A stretch of 5,130 nucleotides of DNA from Chitinophagaceae bacterium (GTDB lineage Bacteria > Bacteroidota > Bacteroidia > Chitinophagales > Chitinophagaceae). Below are positions 1 through 5,130 of the stretch, in pieces. The translations under genes were made by a program, and so were the position numbers. Position 1 is the first letter of the stretch, and every line of letters begins with the position of its first letter. The stretch is taken from contig JACFNM010000298.1 in NCBI GenBank assembly GCA_019454915.1, positions 1 through 5,130 of the forward strand, in the 5' to 3' direction. The notes beneath the pieces were generated by a model. It saw only the letters and a list, made by a program, of their open reading frames with translations. It did no database searches and was not told where the DNA came from.

Positions 1-405
1 AAATCTTCCACCATAGAAAAATACGTAAACAATACGCTTGATGATCTCACCTGTTTCGATACACTAGGCATTGAAACAGGCAGTAACTGTCGCATAGAAA
101 AAAAGCCATGTCCCCGGGGTGAATATGATTTTGAAAGTTTTATAGAAGAGTCCCTATTCTATCCTGAAGAGGCGCTTAAGAAAGATATAGAAGGGGATGT
201 TTCTTTTGAATTTCTGATCAATAAAGCGGGGAGGCTTACCCACATTAATTTCACTAACAAAGCCAATCCCCTATTGCAGGAAGAAGTGGTGAAACTGCTC
301 AAGTCTGTGAAAGAATGGGAACCTGCCGTTTCCCATAACCGCGAAATTGATTATTTGTACAGTTTTACGGTCCCGTTCTATAAACCGACGACTGCCCCGC
401 AATAA
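1..405 (+). CDS. TonB C-terminal-domain protein, 5' end outside window
   Basis: The frame is open from the first base to a TAA at 403-405, giving the last 134 residues of a protein whose start is not in the window. Residues about 45-132 resemble a TonB C-terminal domain: an FxSFIEESLFYPEEAL segment, then DIEGDVSFEFLINKAGRLTHI (spaced like the family's GxVxVxFxVdkdGkvxxv), then a helix LLQEEVVKLLKSVKEWEP matching the family's 'ldeeavrvvksmpkWkP' and a closing strand YSFTVPF. In TonB this domain touches outer-membrane receptors. In Bacteroidota many small periplasmic or secreted proteins carry it without being the energy transducer, and no proline-rich spacer or membrane anchor is visible here, so TonB function is not claimed. 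Three cysteines precede the domain (residues 18, 30 and 37), consistent with an exported protein. It converges on the ABC exporter remnant. Fold assignment fairly sure; role unknown. Confidence 0.75.
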   Translation, partial: KSSTIEKYVNNTLDDLTCFDTLGIETGSNCRIEKKPCPRGEYDFESFIEESLFYPEEALKKDIEGDVSFEFLINKAGRLTHINFTNKANPLLQEEVVKLLKSVKEWEPAVSHNREIDYLYSFTVPFYKPTTAPQ

Positions 406-428
406 GAAGATGGCAACATAGAGATGCG

Positions 429-1147
429 CTACTGGGGTAAACCATGATTCCGACGGCTTCCTGTGATGATGACGGTTCTTCCTTTCTGGATGGCGTCCAG
501 ACTGTCCTTGATCCGATCGGTCGCAATGGCATCCAGGCTCGCAGTGGGCTCATCTAAAAAGATGATGGGCGGATTTTTCAAAACATTCCGGCGATGGCTA
601 TTCGCTGTTGTTGTCCGCCGAAAAAAAGCAGCGCATTACTCCCGAGCTTATCGGGCAACTCCATTACCTGGTCATGAATATAAGCCTGCCTCGCAGCTTT
701 ACATACATCCTCATCGGTTGCATCCGGATTGCCATACCGGGTATTTTCTTCAATGGTTCCGCTAAAAAATATGGTTTCGCTGCAATACCATGCCGACATT
801 ATTCATCAAATATTTTGTGTCACATACTCTTAAAGGAACACCATCCAAAAATATCTCTCCCGTTGTGGGCTAATAGAATTTATCCAGCAAATTGATAATC
901 GTACTTTTTCCCACCCCGCTCAATCCAACCAACGCGGTAATCTTATCGGGGAGAATGGTTTTCCCCCGGCTAACCCCTTGCCCGCTTCTACCAGCTTATT
1001 CACTTCATCAACCGTATATTTTAAGATCAACGCATTGACCTGGGCAGTGAAGGAACCCGTCAGCGTGAGAAACAGTGTGGCCGCAATCAGCCAGCGGTAA
1101 GGTCTGACAAAGGGACATAAATTTTTGAACAACTGGACAAGAGACAT
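429..1147 (-). pseudogene. ABC exporter (fused permease-ATPase), decayed with internal deletion
   Basis: This is a remnant of an MsbA/HlyB-like half-transporter. From ATG at 1147 the frame reads MSLVQLFKNLCPFVRPYRWL and a first membrane segment, up to AGKGLAGGK near 960. The sequence then jumps, in another frame, to the nucleotide-binding domain: KITALVGLSGVGKST (Walker A at 900-926). Family members are about 580-600 residues, so roughly 300 residues of membrane domain are missing. Further lesions are visible. TAG at 870-872 falls where the family usually has Gln (KFYxPTTGEI). A +1 shift lies at about 779, between GMVLQ and ETIFFSGTIEEN. A -1 shift lies in the T-run at 580-583, between RIAIAGMF and KNPPIIFLDEPTASLD (Walker B, ending near 530). 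The signature reads FFGGQ instead of LSGGQ. Similarity stops after GRTVII, where the H-loop should follow; the frame ends with TAG at 429-431. Several independent lesions make sequencing error unlikely. The start is 57 bases after the response-regulator gene, same strand. Confidence 0.88.
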
Positions 1148-1203
1148 TTTTCAAATATAGAATAAATGTATCCTCACTCCGTTATTGCCTCCAATATACT
1201 TCG

Positions 1204-1950
1204 CTATACCTGCATGATCCTCCTGATAAAATCTTCTTTTCTTCTTACAGAAACTTCCACTTCTTCTCCGTTGGTGAGTTGCACAAATCCTCCTTTGGAA
1301 CGATTATAGCTCTTCACATAAGACATGTTGATAAGATGCGAATTATGAACGCGAAAGAAATTGAAATCACCAAGCATTTTTTCAAATTCTTTTAAACTTT
1401 TGGCAACGGTTATCGGGTTAGACGCTCTGACATAAATCGTAGTATAATTAATATTCGATTCACACCGGATGATATCGCTTATCTCTACAATATTAAATCC
1501 ACTCAAATCGGGAATACAAATCTTCTGCCGGTCTTTATGATAAATATTTTTTAGCAGGGTTTCAATCTTTTTATAACTGTCCGTTTCAAATTTCTCTTTC
1601 AGGGCTTTTGACACGGCACGCCGCAAATCTGCCGCCGACACAGGCTTCAGCAAGTAGTCTGTTGCACTAAACTTAAAAGCCTGGATAGCATACTTCTCGT
1701 AAGCCGTGGTAAAAATAATTTGCTTGCTTTTGTAATCTATCTGCCGTAGGAGGTCAAAGCCGGTTTGATTACCTATTTGTACATCCAGGAAAATCAACTC
1801 GGGTGTAAGCGACTCAATCTTCTCCAGGGCTATGTCCACGGTTTCACAACAAGCTACTATTTTCAGTTCTTCGCCAAACTGTTCTTTTAACATGCCGGAT
1901 AAAATATCAGCACTGGGGCGTTCATCTTCAACTATGATGCAGTTCAACAT
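1204..1950 (-). CDS. LytTR-family response regulator
   Basis: A 248-residue cytoplasmic transcriptional regulator. Residues about 1-120 form a receiver domain: acidic pocket E8-D9 in CIIVEDE, phosphoacceptor D56 in LIFLDVQIG, the switch threonine in IIFTTAY (81/82) and the conserved K102-P103 in YLLKPV. Residues about 143-245 form a LytTR DNA-binding domain, recognised by the EISDIIRCESNINYTTIY strand region, the KSLKEFEKML helix and the hallmark FFRVHNSHLINMSYV. LytTR domains normally bind paired direct repeats of about 9 bp, one or two helical turns apart. The ATG at 1950 was chosen because the receiver domain begins right after it; a TTG at 1977 would add nine residues (MNLIFKFSF) overlapping the end of the kinase gene. 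Only 10 bases separate it from the kinase stop, so the two are probably co-transcribed and the kinase is its likely partner. No Shine-Dalgarno is visible, as usual in Bacteroidota. All receiver residues needed for phosphorylation are present. Confidence 0.95.
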   Translation of the reverse strand: MLNCIIVEDERPSADILSGMLKEQFGEELKIVACCETVDIALEKIESLTPELIFLDVQIGNQTGFDLLRQIDYKSKQIIFTTAYEKYAIQAFKFSATDYLLKPVSAADLRRAVSKALKEKFETDSYKKIETLLKNIYHKDRQKICIPDLSGFNIVEISDIIRCESNINYTTIYVRASNPITVAKSLKEFEKMLGDFNFFRVHNSHLINMSYVKSYNRSKGGFVQLTNGEEVEVSVRRKEDFIRRIMQV

Positions 1951-1960
1951 AAAAGAAAAT

Positions 1961-4123
1961 TTAAAAATTAAGTTCAAACGGCAGGTTGATCTCTACCTTA
2001 GTTCCATTATCCAGCGGATACATATACAAAGAGGCATTTGCCTTTTGTTCATGATTTAATAGATTTATTCGGGCTCTTGTAATACCGATTCCGGAAGGGC
2101 TTTCTTTTTCTTCTTCGTATATGGGCGTTCTTTCTGTTCCGATGCCCACTCCGTTATCTTCTATCACACAGCGAATCATTTCCGATTGCCGGGCGATATT
2201 TATTTTTATGAGTCCATCCCCCGCTGCCTTAGGTGTTATTCCGTGCCAGATGCTATTCTCAACAAAGGGTTGCAACAGCAATGGAGGTATCATCGTGTTT
2301 TCAGTATCTATGATACTGTCAATGTGAATCTGGTAATTAAATTTATTGTCAAGCCTTGCTGCTTCTATTTGCATGTACAACTCGAGCGCGTGTAAGTCGT
2401 CGGCCAGTGGAACTTTTTTGTGGTTTGAGTTCTCAAATACCTGGCGCATCAGTAAGGAAAACCGTACGAGGTATTCTTCTGCCAGTTTAATATTGTTTTG
2501 AGCGACGTAGTGACGAATAGAATTAAGCGCATTGAAAATAAAATGAGGGTTCATCTGAGAGCGGAGCGCTTTCATTTCTATATCGGTCACCTGCATCTTA
2601 AATTCAATATCCTTTCGCTTTTCCTCGGCATCCCGTTTCTTCTTATACAATCTAAAGCTAAATAGAAATACAATAGCCAATCCGGCAACACCTGCGATGG
2701 CGGCATTACGAATGACCCGTTGCCGGTTTATTTCAGCCTCAGCTAAGGCAAATTGTTTATCGTGTTCATGAACTAAGAGCGCTTCCTTCTTCTCAAACTC
2801 GAAGGCAGTAACCTTTTTGGCAATTTCCACTTTCATTTCATCATTCAAAATACTATCCCTGAGTACCTGGTACTGTTTATAAGATACCAGCGCTTTTTTG
2901 GTTTGACCGGCCGCTTCATATAAGTTACCTAAATTCTGAAGCGCTTCGGCCTGCCGGTCCAAAGCTCCTATGTCTTTAGCCAACTGGAAAGCCTCCTGCT
3001 GGTACTGCTCTGCGATCTTATACCGTTCGGCAGGATTAATCTGCTGCTGTAATAGAATGGAATCCGGTGCATGGAGGTAGATTTCTCCAATTTTCGACAG
3101 GGTTATGGACGCACCGTTTTTATCATCCGCAACCCTATAAATCGCCAGGGTTCGTTGTAAATAGGGTAGCGCTTTTTCATACTGCTTCATCTCGGTGTAG
3201 GCAATAGCAATATTGGTAAGGTCCGAGGCGATCCGACGCTGGTTTCCCAAAACTTCATTGACTGCCAATGCCTTCTGATAATATTCGATGGCCTTCTCAT
3301 GCTGCATCTGCAAATCGAAAACCACGCCTAAATTTCCATAGCAGGCAGCCATACTTTGCCGGTTATTCAGTTTTTCATAAATAGTCAACGCCTTCTCCTG
3401 GTAGGCAATAGCCGAACTATATTCCTCCATGTTTTTATATACGATGCCTAAATTGCTATAGACATCGGCCTCCACCTTACCCGCACGCTGCGGGCCACCG
3501 GACTTGTTATATACACTCAGGGCCTGCAGGTAATAATCTACGGCTTTCGGGTAGTCAGCAAGGTATTGATAGTCTACCCCCGTGTTGTTTAGCGCTATGG
3601 CTAAGCGGGAAGAGTCGCCTAACAATTTAAGTTTATCCACCGCTTTCTGATGATACTCAATGGCTTTATCATACAGCGACTTATTGAAGTAGAGTAGCCC
3701 GATGTTATTGTACATGGTTGCCATACCGGCTGCGTTACCCGAAGCAGCATGAATGGAAAGGGCTTTAAGATACATATCCAACGCCAAACTATCATTTCCC
3801 TTTGCCCAGTAATTGACCCCTTTATTGGAATAGGAAGCCGCCAATTTCCCCGGAATATTCAAAGCAGTAGCCAATTCTATCGCCCGGTCAGCCGTCTCCA
3901 GTCCTTTGTCGGGATTGATGCCGTAATAAGCGTATACCATTTCGTTTAAGATAGTAAGCCTTACAGAGTCATGAGCAGGATGAAGCTCCAATTCCTTTTG
4001 CAACGAGTCAATAACGGCTTGCTGCGGGAAGACGACACCGGAAATAACGCAAAATAGTCCCATCAGTGACATGCCTACCATTGGTTGGAATGATAGGCTT
4101 CGGAATATGCGGTTCTGTTTCAT
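1961..4123 (-). CDS. TPR-containing LytS/YehU-type sensor histidine kinase
   Basis: A 720-residue membrane sensor kinase. Residues 1-34 form a signal peptide or N-terminal anchor (hydrophobic core MVGMSLMGLFCVISGVVF). Residues about 94-425 carry roughly eight TPR repeats, probably periplasmic; the N-G turn recurs at about 100, 140, 180, 224, 264, 304, 344 and 398, an unusually regular 40-residue period. A charged helical stalk (425-470) leads to one membrane helix at about 472-492 (NAAIAGVAGLAIVFLFSF), followed by Lys/Arg. The cytoplasmic kinase is the His_kinase/HATPase type: phosphoacceptor H527 in SQMNPHFIFNALNSI, N-box QPFVENSIWHG (618-628), G1 box EDNGVGI (655-661) and a glycine-rich SGIGITRARI (677-686). 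The ATG is firm because an in-frame TAA lies only four codons upstream (4133-4135). The LytTR regulator gene follows after 10 bases. All catalytic motifs are intact. The signal sensed by the TPR domain cannot be read from sequence. Confidence 0.95.
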   Translation of the reverse strand: MKQNRIFRSLSFQPMVGMSLMGLFCVISGVVFPQQAVIDSLQKELELHPAHDSVRLTILNEMVYAYYGINPDKGLETADRAIELATALNIPGKLAASYSNKGVNYWAKGNDSLALDMYLKALSIHAASGNAAGMATMYNNIGLLYFNKSLYDKAIEYHQKAVDKLKLLGDSSRLAIALNNTGVDYQYLADYPKAVDYYLQALSVYNKSGGPQRAGKVEADVYSNLGIVYKNMEEYSSAIAYQEKALTIYEKLNNRQSMAACYGNLGVVFDLQMQHEKAIEYYQKALAVNEVLGNQRRIASDLTNIAIAYTEMKQYEKALPYLQRTLAIYRVADDKNGASITLSKIGEIYLHAPDSILLQQQINPAERYKIAEQYQQEAFQLAKDIGALDRQAEALQNLGNLYEAAGQTKKALVSYKQYQVLRDSILNDEMKVEIAKKVTAFEFEKKEALLVHEHDKQFALAEAEINRQRVIRNAAIAGVAGLAIVFLFSFRLYKKKRDAEEKRKDIEFKMQVTDIEMKALRSQMNPHFIFNALNSIRHYVAQNNIKLAEEYLVRFSLLMRQVFENSNHKKVPLADDLHALELYMQIEAARLDNKFNYQIHIDSIIDTENTMIPPLLLQPFVENSIWHGITPKAAGDGLIKINIARQSEMIRCVIEDNGVGIGTERTPIYEEEKESPSGIGITRARINLLNHEQKANASLYMYPLDNGTKVEINLPFELNF

Positions 4124-4216
4124 ATATGAGCATTATTGTAACAGGTAACGATGAAGGTGGCAGCCATCTGAAGCAGGATACAGGCAGAATGCGGGGTTTT
4201 GAGGAGCGGCATGCTT

Positions 4217-4252
4217 CAAAATTTAGAGTAAAATAGTTTTTTTATTCCAAAA
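4217..4252 (-). promoter_or_regulatory. possible Bacteroidota-type promoter for the kinase-regulator operon
   Basis: Read on the minus strand, TTTTGG (4247-4252) is followed after 21 bases by TAAATTTTG (4217-4225). The Bacteroidota primary sigma factor recognises TTTG around -33 and TAnnTTTG around -7, about 19-21 bases apart. The downstream element here has one extra base (TAnnnTTTG), so the match is imperfect. Transcription would begin near 4210, leaving a leader of about 87 bases before the kinase ATG. The region is very A/T-rich, so a chance match is possible. Confidence 0.3.
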
Positions 4253-4263
4253 TCGTAAAATTA

Positions 4264-4276
4264 GTTTGATTCAAAC
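4264..4276. repeat. 13-base perfect interrupted palindrome GTTTGA-T-TCAAAC
   Basis: Two exact 6-base arms, GTTTGA and TCAAAC, flank a single T. A related TTGAAA lies at 4284-4289, so TTGA/TCAA half-sites recur. The palindrome is 11 bases upstream of the candidate -33 element of the kinase promoter, a normal place for an activator or repressor site. LytTR proteins usually bind direct rather than inverted repeats, so a different regulator would be expected. The arms are short and the role is unproven. Confidence 0.4.
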
Positions 4277-4338
4277 GGGTCGGTTGAAATAGCTCCCCGG
4301 GAACGCTTCCAAATCAACATAATCGGGTCAGGAACACA

Positions 4339-4371
4339 CGAATAATAAGTTCAGAATGGCGAATAATAAGT
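4339..4371. promoter_or_regulatory. candidate LytTR operator: 12-base direct repeat, 21-base period
   Basis: CGAATAATAAGT occurs exactly at 4339-4350 and again at 4360-4371, separated by nine bases. The start-to-start distance is 21 bases, two turns of the helix, so both copies face the same side of DNA. This is the geometry known for LytTR regulators such as AgrA and ComE, which bind two direct repeats of about 9 bp with 12-13 bases between them. A LytTR regulator is encoded next door. The site lies about 215 bases upstream of the kinase start and 173 upstream of the WG-repeat start, so either or both could be targets. The repeat is certain; the operator role is inference. The repeat sequence itself was not matched to any known LytTR consensus. 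Confidence 0.5.
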
Positions 4372-4405
4372 CTGTATAATAAACACCCCATGTGAGTATT
4401 ATTTT

Positions 4406-4431
4406 CGGACTGTATATGAAAAGCGGACTGT
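4406..4431. repeat. 8-base direct repeat CGGACTGT, 18-base period
   Basis: CGGACTGT occurs at 4406-4413 and at 4424-4431 with ten bases between. CTGTATA at 4410-4416 also echoes CTGTATA at 4372-4378, beside the 21-base-period repeat. The units are short, and an 18-base period is not an integral number of helical turns, so this is weaker evidence for a protein site than the neighbouring 12-base pair. It lies about 113 bases upstream of the WG-repeat gene. Confidence 0.35.
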
Positions 4432-4485
4432 TGTAAACAGATAACCCATCGAAAATCATAAATATCCTCCATGAGAAGCTCTTCC

Positions 4486-4503
4486 CTATCTCCCCGGAGG
4501 TAG
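4486..4503 (+). repeat. short palindrome/hairpin in the leader of the WG-repeat gene
   Basis: CTATCTCC at 4486-4493 and GGAGGTAG at 4496-4503 are complementary apart from one T:G pair, giving a stem of up to eight pairs around CC; in RNA the innermost pair would open into a four-base loop. It ends 40 bases before the WG-repeat ATG. It could be a DNA operator, a leader hairpin, or a weak terminator for transcription entering from the left. The following TCTTATT is too short and broken a T-tract for a strong terminator. Confidence 0.3.
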
Positions 4504-4543
4504 TCTTATTCATTGTTAATTAGAGCACGTTAAAAACACGGTT

Positions 4544-5130
4544 ATGAAAATTCAACTCTGCCTGATTCTTGCGGCCATTTTATTTGCCGTACAATTACCG
4601 GCACAAACCACAAAAACCAGTAAGAGAATACAGGAAGCCCAGGAAGCAGTTGAAAATACGGCTGAAATAATCACTACGGCCGACAAAACGATCAAGACCC
4701 TGTTTCCCCGTAAGAAGAAAAAGACCCCGGCAGGCGCCGACACGTCTGAAAAAACGAATAACAATGGGGAAAACGTATCGAAAAAGGAAGGGAGCAGCGC
4801 CATTGATAAGCCCAAAGCCGGCAGCACAAATAACAGCAGCGGCCTGCAACCGGGCGATGTACACCCTGATGCAAAGGTGATTGATGCGGACGATCTGGAT
4901 CCTTTTAATAAAGGGGCAGCACTTATAAGAAAAGGAAGTTCCTATGCATTGATAAACAAGGATGGTGATTTTATTGTACCATATAATAAGTATTCATTTA
5001 ACGATGGCTCGCAAAGAGACTTCATCACAGGAGCCTGGAGCCAAAGTGGAATTTTTATTGTGAGGCTACCTGACAATGATGGGGCTATTAACTACCAGGG
5101 AAAATTAATAACAGGTGAATACCCCTCGCT
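4544..5130 (+). CDS. secreted WG-repeat protein, 3' end outside window
   Basis: An open frame starts at ATG 4544 and runs off the window edge (195 complete codons). Residues 1-20 are a clear Sec signal peptide (MK, hydrophobic LCLILAAILFAV, then QLPA before Gln21), with cleavage expected at the Ala-Gln common in Bacteroidota; Cys6 is not in a lipobox. Residues about 22-105 form a low-complexity linker, first helical and acidic, then with a basic RKKKK patch at 56-60, then rich in Ser, Asn, Gly and Lys. From about 107 the chain resembles WG (KWG) beta repeats: PFNKGAALIRKGSSYALINKDGDFIVPYNKY matches the family pattern 'f..G.A.v....yg.Id.kG..viP..y', and FIVRLPDNDGAINYQGKLI looks like a second unit. 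WG-repeat proteins are generally of unknown function. TTAAAAA, not a Shine-Dalgarno, precedes the ATG. It is divergent from the kinase operon and could be its target. Repeat number and C-terminus are unseen. Confidence 0.8.
   Translation, partial: MKIQLCLILAAILFAVQLPAQTTKTSKRIQEAQEAVENTAEIITTADKTIKTLFPRKKKKTPAGADTSEKTNNNGENVSKKEGSSAIDKPKAGSTNNSSGLQPGDVHPDAKVIDADDLDPFNKGAALIRKGSSYALINKDGDFIVPYNKYSFNDGSQRDFITGAWSQSGIFIVRLPDNDGAINYQGKLITGEYPS

Larger units (their letters stand above)
4124..4543. other. 420-base divergent intergenic region
   Basis: No convincing gene lies here. A minus-strand open frame at 4328-4513 has no recognisable motif or coding character. The stretch separates the kinase gene (leftward) from the WG-repeat gene (rightward), so it should hold the promoters of both. 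It contains the possible kinase promoter, the 4264-4276 palindrome, the two direct-repeat pairs and the 4486-4503 palindrome listed separately. A small GTAAC-AG-GTAAC direct repeat sits at 4138-4149, within the kinase leader. A TATAAT hexamer at 4375-4380 (+) lies four bases after the 21-base-period repeat, but it lacks a clear partner element and is not the usual Bacteroidota promoter form. No tRNA, riboswitch or strong terminator was recognised. Confidence 0.7.

Noticed and set aside
406..428. Shared terminator between the TonB-domain gene and the exporter remnant
   Set aside because: No stem followed by a T-tract could be found between the two convergent ends.
463..895. Plus-strand open frames across the ABC exporter remnant
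   Set aside because: The minus strand shows clear ABC ATPase motifs in shifted frames. The plus-strand translations have no family features.
1152..1159. TATATTTG on the minus strand as a promoter for the exporter remnant
   Set aside because: It matches TAnnTTTG exactly, but it lies only four bases before the ATG and has no TTTG about 20 bases upstream, so it is more likely an A/T-rich coincidence.
4375..4380. TATAAT as a -10 box for the WG-repeat gene
   Set aside because: Bacteroidota promoters use a TAnnTTTG element, and no fitting -33 or -35 partner is present. It is noted only as part of the intergenic region.
4328..4513. Minus-strand open frame of 61 codons in the divergent gap
   Set aside because: No recognisable motif, and it covers both direct-repeat pairs and the leader palindrome. 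A/T-rich non-coding DNA gives such frames by chance.
4552..4874. Overlapping minus-strand open frames with hydrophobic translations
   Set aside because: They are antisense to the signal peptide and low-complexity linker of the WG-repeat protein. The plus-strand reading has a signal peptide and WG-like repeats, and the antisense translations look like nothing known.
4983..4991. ATAATAAGT inside the WG-repeat gene as a third regulator site
   Set aside because: It is an isolated partial match inside codons for Tyr-Asn-Lys-Tyr with no partner at 21 bases, so chance is the simplest explanation.

Overview
The window looks like a chromosomal segment from a member of the Bacteroidota, most likely a Chitinophagaceae-type organism. 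This is inferred from gene content and style, not from a marker gene: a TPR-type sensor histidine kinase followed by a LytTR response regulator, a TonB C-terminal-domain protein, a secreted WG-repeat protein, a signal peptide ending in Ala-Gln, and start codons preceded by A/T-rich DNA without Shine-Dalgarno sequences.

Layout, left to right. Positions 1-405 (+) hold the 3' end of a protein with a TonB C-terminal domain; its start lies outside the window. Facing it, 429-1147 (-) is the wreck of a full-length ABC exporter. The N-terminal membrane start and much of the ATPase domain are recognisable, but most of the membrane domain is deleted, there is an in-frame stop and two frameshifts, and the C-terminus fades out at the H-loop. 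Next on the minus strand come the response regulator (1204-1950) and, 10 bases upstream of it, its probable partner kinase (1961-4123), which form a two-gene operon transcribed right to left.

The 420-base gap 4124-4543 separates the kinase from a divergently transcribed gene (4544 to the window end, +) for an exported WG-repeat protein, cut by the window edge. This gap is the main regulatory region. It contains a possible Bacteroidota-type kinase promoter, a perfect 13-base interrupted palindrome just upstream of that promoter, a perfect 12-base direct repeat with a 21-base period, a second short direct repeat, and a palindrome in the leader of the WG-repeat gene.

Proposed logic: the kinase would sense a signal through a periplasmic TPR array and phosphorylate the LytTR regulator. 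The regulator may bind the 21-base-period repeat between the divergent genes, to control the WG-repeat gene, its own operon, or both. The kinase-regulator pairing is well supported by domains and adjacency. The operator assignment is inference from the repeat geometry characteristic of LytTR sites.
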